A stretch of 64,000 bases of DNA from Symsagittifera roscoffensis. Taxonomy: Eukaryota; Xenacoelomorpha; Acoela; Convolutidae. The stretch is from the NCBI RefSeq assembly GCF_963678635.1, contig NC_087070.1, positions 35,469,109-35,533,108 of the forward strand, given 5' to 3'. The notes under the pieces were generated by a model that saw nothing but the letters and a program-made list of their open reading frames with translations, ran no database searches and was not told the origin of the DNA. Made by a program: the position numbers and the translations under genes. Below are positions 10,062 to 20,700 of the stretch, in pieces. How positions within the stretch are numbered: position 1 is the stretch's first letter; each line of letters opens with the position of its first letter.

Positions 10062-10658
10062 TTGAAGCCGTTTTATCTTCGGTTAACCGGACAAGCGGCA
10101 AAATGCGATTCGACACAAGTCATTGAAAAAGAAGTAATACAGGATATTTTCATTGCCGAAATGAAATTCACCGACATTCCAAGAGAACTTTGCATTGGAC
10201 CGGGCAACACCGTAGATGAGTGGTTAAAAGCAGCCCTCTTACACGAAAAGGGATACGCGACGGCTAATGTGTTGCAAAAGCAAAACACATTCGGAGGCGT
10301 TAACTCGAATTATAACCTTTTCAAGGTGAAACAAAAGCACACAATGTCGATCCAATTAATAAATAACGTTCATGGCAGGATGAACCGAGAACTGGGCAAC
10401 ACTAGAATCCATAACCGTACCAACATTAACTCAAGTCCCAATCAAATGTCGGTAAGCCAGAGTTTCTTAAAACCATGTTGTCTTTGCGGCAACAAACTTA
10501 CACTCGAACATAAAGACAAGTGTGCAGCCCGAAACGTCAATTGTAGTCTATGTGGGAAAAGAGGTCACTTCGCAAAATGCTGCAATTCAGCCAAACCACA
10601 AGCAGACAACGTCATATCAGATGAAGAAGACGATTTTATTCTAAGTTCGAAAGTTTAG
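10062..10658 (+). pseudogene. gag fragment with second zinc-knuckle copy
   Basis: The ORF has 198 residues. The first ~90 (EVIQDIFIAEMKF, then GPGNTVDEWLKAALLHEKG) look like the capsid-to-nucleocapsid linker of gypsy Gag. The C-terminal half repeats the knuckle region of 9469-9873 (CCLCGNKLTLEHKDKC, then CSLCGKRGHFAKC). The order [knuckle]-[linker+knuckle] shows a tandem duplication inside gag. The frame ends shortly after the acidic DEEDD tail. Confidence 0.65.
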
Positions 10659-10894
10659 AAATTATCAATGCTGCAACTGGGAAAACGAAATGTTTGAGAG
10701 CCACATTTAGAGCGAAAGCAGCACTTTTCAGCGCGACTATTAATATGGGAAGTCAACGAAAGGAAAGTCGACGGTCTTATCCAAGAACCCAAGAGAAAAA
10801 ATAATAACAATTAAGAAAGAACAATCACGACGTCATATGTCGATTACAACCACAGACCTCTTCCACTATTCGGAACACTATTAGTACATATCCA

Positions 10895-12120
10895 ATGAAA
10901 CGGTTGGGTGAAGCAGAAAGCAAAAATCTTAATATCCAAAATACAACACGTTGCCTGTTAGGTTTAGAATTACAACCAAACCTGGGTATTGTAACGAGAC
11001 AAACGAAAACTCCAAACACAGTAACAGCGATCGTAGAATCAGAAGAAGAATTCGAGTGGACAACATCAAAAAAGTGGAAAGAACAATTCGTCAGAAGATA
11101 TGAAGACGTATTTACCAGATTGTGCAGGTCAACAAACCATAAAATATATACACTTTTCATATCGCCGATTTTACCTATACAAGAAAAAGTTAGACGAGTC
11201 CCGATTCAAATACAACAAAAAAATGGCAACCAAATTCAGGAACTAATCAAGGAGGAACACTGTAAAAAATTACACAAATGCACAAGTGGCCAATTCGTAG
11301 CCCCGGTGGTGATAACGGCGAAGAAGGACGGTGCAATAAAACTGGCTATAAACACCAAGCCGACGAACTATCAAATTTTCAAACCTAAATTCCAGCCCAA
11401 AACATATCTTCAAATACAAGGGGAAAATTCTGGTTGACATCTCTTAAGTGTGCGTTCAGTCAATTAAGTCTAAATGAATCGATAAGTAAGCACTGTAACT
11501 CAAGTATTGTATGCAGAGAATAAACGGGAACATGAAGATTCAAAACAGGCTTCTTTGGATTGACGGACATGCCTATTGAGTTCAAAAAGGCGATGCATAA
11601 TACATTCGGCGGCATACCCGGCGGTTTCTGGTTTTTAGATGACATTTAGATTATAACAAAATTGTTGAGGAAGTCATGAGGAGGACAGATGTAGAATGTT
11701 TCGCGTTCAGACGTAACAAGTGCGAGTTCTCCGAGGAATCTCTAACATAGTTAGGATTCAGGATTGATTCAATAAGCACTAGAACTAGTTATTTGAAACT
11801 AGAAGCAGTCCTGAACCTCTCACCGCCGAAAACGCTAAAGCAATTAAGATCCTTTATTGGAGTTTTTAACCATATTTCTCTAATCATCCCAAATCTCCAG
11901 ATGACCACAGAAGCTTCTAGACCATCACTGAAATTAAGCAACAAAACAAAATTTGTGTGGGGGAACCACAAAAACTAGCATTCAAGTCATGATTGCAGTT
12001 GATAGCAGACATAACCAAAAGGTATAACTACAATCAGTCAAGAAATTCGAGGATAAATTGTGACGCTAAACACAAAGGCCTAGGTTCCGCCTTAGAGCAA
12101 ACGTAAGCAAGAGCGTCAAG
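10895..12120 (+). pseudogene. Broken pol: RT and RNase H fragments
   Basis: In order: the ORF 10895-11437 ends with the RT N-terminal region (SGQFVAPVVITAKKDGAIKL, i.e. the conserved 'fVaPvV...KKDG' entry to the RT fold). About 11560-11645 encodes DMPIEFKKA, then HNTFGGIPGG in another frame (RT palm region). 11793-11978 encodes the RT connection segment (TLKQLRSFIGVFNHI, then IIPNLQ). About 12040-12105 encodes CDAKHKGLGSALEQ, the RNase H start with its first catalytic Asp. Frames change repeatedly and the YxDD box is not recoverable. The unit is dead. Confidence 0.6.
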
Positions 12121-12433
12121 TCGGAGTAAAAGACAAATGAGATTTTTCGTGAGCCCATTTCGCAGTGCGGTCAAACTAATCGGCATGGGCACTGAGCCAG
12201 TGCTGCCGGGAGATCTGGCCCCAACAGGAGAGATTTCGCCGGGGCGGAGCGGTAGTCTCTGATTCCAGTGTCACCAGGGGGGAACACTTCGAGTCGGAAA
12301 TTACAAAAGAAAAGGGGAAATGGTCACAAAGGGCGATAATAAAGCCGAAACAAGTGAAGTGGAGATAGTCTAAAACATTGTTTGAAATTTGTTTTTGATT
12401 ACTGTGAAATTTTACCCGATCGGTTGAACTTTT

Positions 12434-12445
12434 TGATGGGGGGAG
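12434..12445 (+). other. Candidate polypurine tract
   Basis: The purine run GATGGGGGGAG directly precedes TGTCATAC, the likely 5' edge of the 3' LTR. Position and composition fit a plus-strand primer. Confidence 0.5.
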
Positions 12446-12897
12446 TGTCATACATTCGGCGTAGTATCCGTAGTAAGGGTCATGGTGCTTAACTTACTTG
12501 CAGTCTAAGTTACCATGCTAATTGACACCTACCAAGTATAGTGAATGTTTCACGACCTAGTTTGACGCTCTCACTTTCTCTATTGCTTTAACCCCGGGTT
12601 GACCTCCATAGACCGAAAATGCTAATCATACAATTTCATACACTTAGTGTATGGAAAAATGCTAGTCATACAAACTTCATACATTTCTGCAAAATGAATT
12701 TAATCGAATTTCAAAGGTATTTTATAGTTGTTTTGGTATCGAAACTGGTATCTCTTCATAAAAAAAAGATTACGGTTGACATTGATATTTATTAGTTAAC
12801 CAATTTGTAACCAATTCGATAGCCATTTCAATAGACAATTTACCATTGTCATAGAAAGTCCTAACTTGTTTTAGTTCATTACTTCTAGCGATATCTC
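12446..12897 (+). repeat. 3' LTR of the gypsy relic
   Basis: It starts TG after the polypurine tract and ends with the ~105-bp block shared with 9234-9342. It is about 450 bp long. The exact right edge is uncertain because the two copies diverge after GATATCT. Confidence 0.5.
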
Positions 12898-13368
12898 AGC
12901 AAAAATTAATAAAAGGTTGCGATTTTTGTACAAAAATAACTCATGAAAACAAAACAAAACAGATTGAACATTTTTGAGCATCTTTCAGGCTTTGATTTTA
13001 TTTCAATTGTATTTGTTGTTCTTGACACCAGTTTCTAATTTTTTATTGTTTTTGATTTTTGCGGTTATGTCTACCCGGGTCGAGATCCCGCTCAAAAAAC
13101 GCTCAAGATTTGAGCGGTTTGAGCGGTTTTCCAGCAAGATTTGAGCGGTTTGAGCGGTTTGGGCGGTTTGAGCGGTTTGGGCGGTTTGGGCGTTTTTTTT
13201 TTTGGAAAAACTGCTCAAACCGCTCAAATCTTGCTTAAAAAACCGCTCAAAAACCGCTCATTTCTTGCGGTGATTTTTGAACGGTCTTTCAAGCAAGATT
13301 TGAGCGGTTTTTGAGCGGTTTTTGAGCGGTCTTCCCGGGTCGAAGTCCCTGACTCAACGTTTCTCTTG

Positions 13369-13600
13369 AGTTCCCCCCCCCCCTCCCCAACGTACCCCCC
13401 CCCCCCCCCCCCCCTCAACGTACCCCCCAACCCACGACGTAACCCCCTCACGTTTAACCATCCCCCCACGAAACCCCCAACCACGACGTGCCCCCTCTCT
13501 CTCTAGTTAGGGGACATCTAACTCTAGTAAGGGACATCAACTCTAGTAAGAGGTGAGGGGGGACATCAACTCTAGTGAGAGGTGGGGGGGGGGGGGTTGG
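13369..13600. repeat. Poly-C low complexity and ~20-bp tandem repeats
   Basis: Long C runs (13373-13415) are interspersed with CAACGTACC and ACGACGT motifs. They are followed by about four copies of GGGACATCAACTCTAGT(AAG) at 13510-13590 and a G run. No coding function is apparent. Confidence 0.65.
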
Positions 13601-13739
13601 TGTGCGATCTTATAATCGATTATTTTTGTTATTTTGTAGAGACTGACAATAAAAATCCTGACAGTATATTTGATGTGCATGTCTAAAACATTGAACATAT
13701 TCAGTAGAACAAATACAGCAAATATTAAGCTTGTAGCAA

Positions 13740-13812
13740 GTCCGCATAGACTAACGGATAAGGCGTCTGACTCCGAATCAGAAGATTGCGGGTTCGAATC
13801 CCTCTGTGGTCG
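13740..13812 (+). tRNA. tRNA-Arg (anticodon CCG), slightly degenerate
   Basis: It folds as a 73-nt cloverleaf. The anticodon arm is perfect: stem TCTGA/TCAGA, loop CTCCGAA, anticodon CCG at 13773-13775, reading CGG (Arg). The T-arm holds the canonical B box GGTTCGAATCC. A TTTTT Pol III terminator follows at 13815-13819. No intron is present and CCA is not encoded, as expected for eukaryotes. Mismatches: acceptor pair 2-71 (T-T), D-stem pair 11-24 (A-G, which also weakens the A box) and T-stem pair 50-64 (C-T). It could be functional or a recently decayed copy carried inside the surrounding fold-back repeat. Confidence 0.8.
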
Positions 13813-13814
13813 AC

Positions 13815-13819
13815 TTTTT
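13815..13819 (+). terminator. RNA polymerase III terminator of tRNA-Arg
   Basis: Five T residues lie three bases after the discriminator base of the tRNA, the usual Pol III stop. Confidence 0.7.
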
Positions 13820-14034
13820 ATTATTAAATCTTTCGCGGTTTTAGCGGTTTTTTTAGATAAACCGCTCAAAACCGTTCAAATCTTGCGCGGTTTCTGAGCG
13901 TTTTTTTAGATAAACCGTTCAAAAACCGCTCAAACCGCTCATTTTGAAGCAAGATTTTGAGCGTAATTGTCTAAAAAAACCGCTCAAACCGCTCAAATCT
14001 TGCTTCAATTTAGGTGAAAAATCTCGACTCGGGT

Positions 14035-14700
14035 ATTGCTTGAACTGGAAAAATTCGTTATGAACGTTTCATTTCAAATTTGAATAAAAAAATGGTAATC
14101 TACGAAAAGAAAAATAATTTCAAGTTTTTGATTTCAGGTTCAACCAACCAGTCCTTTCTAATCTTTTTTGATTTTTGTATGTCATGTTCCGAAAAATGTT
14201 TTCGGTTGTCGACTGGGTTGATCAGCTCGTCGGTACAGCAGGCACAAGAGTTTCAATAGGCGCAACGGTACTCCGAATTAGGATTTATCTCAGCTACCAT
14301 CTTTACTCTGGGTAAATTATGGCCTTTCGCGACTACTTTTGAGCTTTGTTCAATCATCATCTTGCTCAGGTTGCGGTGTTCAGATGAAGTTCATTGGGTT
14401 AGCACTTGATTCATAAGTCAAGCTTGTTATGGGTAACCGGTACGTGCTTCTATTTCTTCCGAGTAACCAAAAACTGTTAACTAATGGTTAACTCTGTCTT
14501 AACCAAGTACTTGAATTAATTGGATTACTCTCACGTGAATACAATTCACAATTAACGTTCTCAATTTCACGTGAATACAATTTTAGCAAAAAATGTGGGA
14601 TAATTTGATCTTGGAAAGATTTTTGTGGCTTGGAAAAAACATTGCAGTATTCAAGACAACTGCTTTCTTATTTGATGCAAACACTTCATTTACCGGGCTG
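14035..14700. other. Unique AT-rich spacer
   Basis: It lies between the fold-back unit and the satellite. I see no gene or repeat apart from short TAACCA-rich patches near 14465-14515. Confidence 0.4.
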
Positions 14701-14703
14701 AGG

Positions 14704-14723
14704 TGTTCGACTCATGATTCGAC
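14704..14723 (-). repeat. Single inverted satellite unit at the left array border
   Basis: GTTCGACTCATGATTCGACC is the exact reverse complement of 20 bases of the satellite consensus. All other units run on the plus strand. About 60 bp of GTCGA-rich, degenerate sequence separates it from the first direct units (from about 14784). Confidence 0.85.
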
Positions 14724-14783
14724 CGACAAAGTCGAGCGAAGTCCGATTTTCGTCGCAAATTAAGAAGGTCGAACGAACACTAT

Positions 14784-17700
14784 AGTCGAACACGGTCGAA
14801 TCATGGGTCAAACAGGGTCGAATCATGAGTCGAACACGGTTGAATTATGAGTCGAACAGGGTCGAATCATGAGTCGTACACGGTCGAACCATGGGTCGAA
14901 CAGGGTCGAATCATGAGTCGAACACAATCGAATCATGAGTCTAAAAGGGTCAATGAATCGGTCGAATCATGAGTCGAACACGGTCGAATCATGCGTCGCG
15001 CAAAGTAGCAACATGGGTCGCCAAAAGCTTAAGTAAAGGAAATGTTTTCGGATTTTTGTTTCCATAAGCGTTATACAGATGCAGATTGCAAAATCGAACA
15101 GGGTCGAATCATGAGTCGAACACGGTTGAAACATGAGTCGAACAGGGTCGAATCATGAGTCGAACACGGTCGAATCATGAGTCGAACACGGTTGAATCAT
15201 GAGTCGAACACGGTCGAATCAAGAATCGAAAATGGTCGAATCATGAGTCGAACACAGCTGAATCATGAGTCGAACAGGGTCGAATCATGGGTCGAACGAA
15301 GTCGAATCATGAGTCAAACACTGTCGAATCATGGGTCGAACAGGGTCGAATCATGAGTCGAACACGGTCGAACCATGAGTCGAACATGGTCGAATCATGA
15401 GTCGAACACGGTTGGATCATGAGTCGAACAGGGTTCAATCATGAGTCGAACACGGTTGAATCATGGGTCGAACAGAGTCGAATCATAACTCGAACACGGT
15501 CGAATTATGAGTTGAATTGGGTCGAATCATGAGTCGAACAGGGTCGAATCATGAGTCGAACAGGGTCGAATCATGAGTCGAACAGGGTCGAATCATGAGT
15601 CGAACAGGGTCGAATCATGAGTCGAACACGATCGCATCATGAGTCGAACAGGGTCGAATCATGAGTCGAACACGGTCGAATCATGGGTCGAACAGGGTCG
15701 AATCTTGAGTCGAACACGGTTGAATCATGAGTCGAACACGGTCGAATTATGAGTTGAACAGGGTCGAATCATGAGTCGAACACGGTCCAATCATGAGTCG
15801 AACAGGGTCGAATCATGAGTCGAATACGGTTGAATTATGAGTCGAACACGGTCGAATTATGAGTCGAACAGGGTCGAATCATGAGTCGAACACGGTCGAA
15901 TAATGAGTCGAACAGGGTCGAATTATGAGTCGAACAGGGTCGAATCATGAGTCGAACAGGGTAGAATCATGATTCGAACACGATCGCATCATGAGTCGAA
16001 CAGGGTCGAATCATGAGTCGAACACGGTCGAATCATGGGTCGAACAGGGTCGAATCATGAGCCGAACACGGTCGAATCATGAGTCGAACACGGTTGAATC
16101 ATGAGTCGAACACGGTCGAATCAAGAATCGAACATGGTCGAATCATGAGTCGAACACAGCTGAATCATGAGTCGAACAGGGTCGAATCATGGGTCGAACG
16201 AAGTCGAATCATGAGTCAAACACTGTCGAATCATGGGTCGAACAGGGTCGAATCATGAGTCGAACACGGTCGAACCATGAGTCGAACATGGTCGAATCAT
16301 GAGTCGAACACGGTTGGATCATGAGTCGAACAGGGTTCAATCATGAGTCGAACACGGTTGAATCATGGGTCGAACAGAGTCGAATCATAACTCAAACACG
16401 GTCGAATTATGAGTTGAATTGGGTCGAATCATGAGTCGAACAGGGTCGAATCATGAGTCGAACAGGGTCGAATCATGAGTCGAATAGGGTCGAATCATGA
16501 GTCGAACAGGGTCGAATCATGAGTCAAACACGATCGCATCATGAGTCGAACAGGGTCGAATCATGAGTCGAACACGGTCGAATCATGGGTCGAACAGGGT
16601 CGAATCATGAGTCGAACACGGTTGAATCATGAGTCGAACACGGTCGAATTATGAGTTGAACAGGGTCGAATCATGAGTCGAACACGGTCCAATCATGAGT
16701 CGAACAGGGTCGAATCATGAGTCGAATACGGTTGAATTATGAGTCGAACACGGTCGAATTATGAGTCGAACAGGGTCGAATCATGAGTCGAACACGGTCG
16801 AATAATGAGTCGAACAGGGTCGAATTATGAGTCGAACAGGGTCGAATCATGAGTCGAACAGGGTAGAATCATGATTCGAACACGATCGCATCATGAGTCG
16901 AACAGGGTCGAATCATGAGTCGAACACGGTCGAATCATGGGTCGAACAGGGTCGAATCATGAGTCGAACACGGTTGAATCATAAGTCGAACACGGTCGAA
17001 TTATGAGTTGAACAGGGTCGAATCATGAGTCGAACAGGGTCCAATCATGAGTCGAACAGGGTCGAATCATGAGTCGAACACGGTTGAATCATGAGTCGAA
17101 CACGGTCGAATTATGAGTCGAACAGGGTCGAATCATGAGTCGAACACGGTCGAATAATGAGTCGAACAGGGTCGAATCATGAGTCGAACACGGTCGAATC
17201 ATGAGTCGAACACGGTTGAATCATGAGTCGAACACGGTCGAATCAAGAATCGAACATGGTCGAATCATGAGTCGAACACGGTAGAATCATGAGTCGAACA
17301 GGGTCGAATCATGAGTCGAACAGGGTCGAATCATGAGTCAAACACGGTTGAATCATGAGTCGAACACGGTCGAATTATGAGTCGAACAGGGTTCGAATCA
17401 TGAGTCGAACACGGTCGAATAATGAGTCGAACAGGGTCGAATCATGAGTCGAACACGGTCGAATCATGAGTCGAACACGGTTGAATCATGAGTCGAACAG
17501 GGTCGAATCATGAGTCGAACAGGGTCGAATCATGAGTCGAACACGGTTGGATCATGAGTCGAACAGGGTTCAATCATGAGTCGAACAGGGTCGAATCATG
17601 AGTCGAACAGGGTCGAATCATGAGTCGAACACGATCGCATCATGAGTCGAACACGGTCGAATCAAGAATCGAACATGGTCGAATCATGAGTCGAACACGG

Positions 17701-20700
17701 TTGAATCATGAGTCGAACAGGGTCGAATCATGAGTCGAACAGGGTCGAATCATGAGTCAAACACGGTTGAATCATGAGTCGAACAGGGTCGAATCATGAG
17801 TCGAACACGGTCGAATCATGAGTCGAACACGGTCGAATAATGAGTCGAACAGGGTCGAATCATGAGTCGAACACGGTCGAATCATGAGTCGAACACGGTT
17901 GAATCATGAGTCGAACAAGGTCGAATCAAGAATCGAACATGGTCGAATCATGAGTCGAACACGGTTGAATCATAAGTCGAACAGGGTCGAATCATGAGTC
18001 GAACAGGGTCGAATCATGAGTCGAACACGGTTGGATCATGAGTCGAACAGGGTTCAATCATGAGTCGAACAGGGTCGAATCATGAGTCGAACAGGGTCGA
18101 ATCATGAGTCGAACACGGTTGAATCATGAGTCGAACACGGTCGAATCAAGAATCGAACATGGTCGAATCATGAGTCGAACACGGTTGAATCATGAGTCGA
18201 ACAGGGTCGAATCAAGAATCGAACATGGTCGAATCATGAGTCGAACACGGTTGAATCATGAGTCGAACAGGGTCGAATCATGAGTCGAACAGGGTCGAAT
18301 CATGAGTCGAACAGGGTCGAATCATGAGTCGAACAGGGTTCGAATCATGAGTCGAACACGGTCGAATAATGAGTCGAACAGGGTCGAATCATGAGTCGAA
18401 CACGGTCGAATCATGAGTCGAACACGGTTGAATCATGAGTCGAACAAGGTCGAATCAAGAATCGAACATGGTCGAATCATGAGTCGAACACGGTTGAATC
18501 ATGAGTCGAACAGGGTCGAATCATGAGTCGAACAGGGTCGAATCATGAGTCGAACACGGTTGGATCATGAGTCGAACAGGGTTCAATCATGAGTCGAACA
18601 GGGTCGAATCATGAGTCGAACAGGGTCGAATCATGAGTCGAACACGATCGCATCATGAGTCGAACACGGTCGAATCAAGAATCGAACATGGTCGAATCAT
18701 GAGTCGAACACGGTTGAATCATGAGTCGAACAGGGTCGAATCATGAGTCGAACAGGGTCGAATCATGAGTCAAACACGGTTGAATCATGAGTCGAACAGG
18801 GTCGAATCATGAGTCGAACACGGTCGAATCATGAGTCGAACACGGTCGAATAATGAGTCGAACAGGGTCGAATCATGAGTCGAACACGGTCGAATCATGA
18901 GTCGAACACGGTTGAATCATGAGTCGAACAATGTCGAATCAAGAATCGAACATGGTCGAATCATGAGTCGAACACGGTTGAATCATGTGTCGAACAGGGT
19001 CGAATCATGAGTCGAACAGGGTCGAATCAAGAACCGAACATGGTCGAATCATGAGTCGAACACGGTTGAATCATGTGTCGAACAGGGTCGAATCATGAGT
19101 CGAACAGGGTCGAATCATGAGTCGAACACGGTTAGATCATGTGTCGAACAGGGTTCAATCATGAGTCGAACAGGGTCGAATCATGAGTCGAACAGGGTCG
19201 AATCATGAGTCGAACACGGTTGAATCATGAGTCGAACACGGTCGAATCAAGAATCGAACATGGTCGAATCATGAGTCGAACACGGTTGAATCATGAGTCG
19301 AACAGGGTCGAATCATGAGTCGAACAGGGTCGAATCATGAGTCAAACACGGTTGAATCATGAGTCGAACACGGTCGAATTATGAGTCGAACAGGGTTCGA
19401 ATCATGAGTCGAACACGGTCGAATAATGAGTCGAACAGGGTCGAATCATGAGTCGAACACGGTCGAATCATGAGTCGAACACGGTTGAATCATGAGTCGA
19501 ACAAGGTCGAATCAAGAATCGAACATGGTCGAATCATGAGTCGAACACGGTTGAATCATGAGTCGAACAGGGTCGAATCATGAGTCGAACAGGGTCGAAT
19601 CATGAGTCGAACACGGTTGGATCATGAGTCGAACAGGGTTCAATCATGAGTCGAACAGGGTCGAATCATGAGTCGAACAGGGTCGAATCATGAGTCGAAC
19701 ACGATCGCATCTTGAGTCGAACAGGGTCGAATCATGAGTCGAACACGGTCGAATCATGGGTCGAAGAGGGTCGAATCATGAGTCGAACACGGTTGAATCA
19801 TGAGTCGAACACGGTCGAATTATGAATTGAACAGGGTCGAATCATGAGTCGAACACGGTCCAATCATGAGTCGAACAGGGTCGAGTCATGAGTCGAACAC
19901 GGTTGAATCATGAGTCGAACACGGTCGAATTATGAGTCGAACAGGGTCGAATCATGAGTCGAACACGGTCGAATAATGAGTCGAACAGGGTCGAATCATG
20001 AGTCGAACAGGGTCGAATCATGAGTCGAACAGGGTCGAATCATGAGTCGAACACGATCGCATCATGAGTCGAACAGGGTCGAATCATGAGTCGAATACGG
20101 TCGAATCATGGGTCGAACAGGGTCGAATCATGAGTGGAACACGGTTGAATCATGAGTCGAACACGGACGAATTATGAGTTTAACAGGGTCGAATCATGAG
20201 TCGAACACGGTCCAATCATGAGTCGAACACGATCGCATCATGAGTCGAACAGGGTCGAATCATGAGTCGAACAGGGTCGAATCATGAGTCGAACAGGGTC
20301 GAATCATGAGTCGAACACGATCGCATCATAAGTCGAACAGGGTCGAATCATGAGTCGAACACGGTCCAATCATGAGTCGAACACGGTTGAATCATGAGTC
20401 GAACACGGTCGAATTATGAGTCCAGCAGGGTCGAATCATGAGTCGAACACGGTCGAATAATGAGTCGAACAGGGTCGAATCATGAGTCGAACACGGTCGA
20501 ATCATGAGTCGAACACGGTTGAATCATGAGTCGAACACGGTCGAATCAAGAATCGAACATGGTCGAATCATGAGTCGAACACGGTTGAATCATGAGTCGA
20601 ACAGGGTCGAATCATGAGTCGAACAGGGTCGAATCATGAGTCAAACACGGTTGAATCATGGGTCGAACGAAGTCGAATCATGAGTCGAACACGGTCGAAT

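Larger units (their letters stand above)
9234..12897 (+). mobile_element. Decayed Ty3/gypsy LTR retrotransposon (relic)
   Basis: A ~105-bp sequence (9234-9342) recurs at about 12793-12897 as a direct repeat (ACCAATTTGTAACCAATTCG, then TTTCAATAGACAATTTAC, then ACTTCTAG and GATATCT). This fits LTR ends. A primer-binding-site-like TGGCGCAG follows the left copy, and a purine tract with TGTCAT begins the right LTR. Between them are gag zinc knuckles, then RT and RNase H fragments in plus-strand order. All frames are broken and the gag region is partly duplicated. No integrase is recognisable, so the copy is deleted as well as decayed. Confidence 0.7.
13073..14034. repeat. Inverted-repeat (fold-back) unit of GAGCGGTTT motifs enclosing a tRNA
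   Basis: ACCCGGGTCGAGAT (13073-13086) and its inverse ATCTCGACTCGGGT (14021-14034) match at 13 of 14 positions. Next to each are many copies of GCAAGATTTGAGCGGTTT or its reverse complement in both orientations (13083-13337 and 13840-14010). CCCGGGTCGAAGTCCC recurs internally at 13335. The centre holds poly-C tracts, a four-copy GGGACATCAACTCTAGTAAG repeat and the tRNA. It looks like a composite fold-back or MITE-like element. I see no clear target duplication. Confidence 0.6.
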
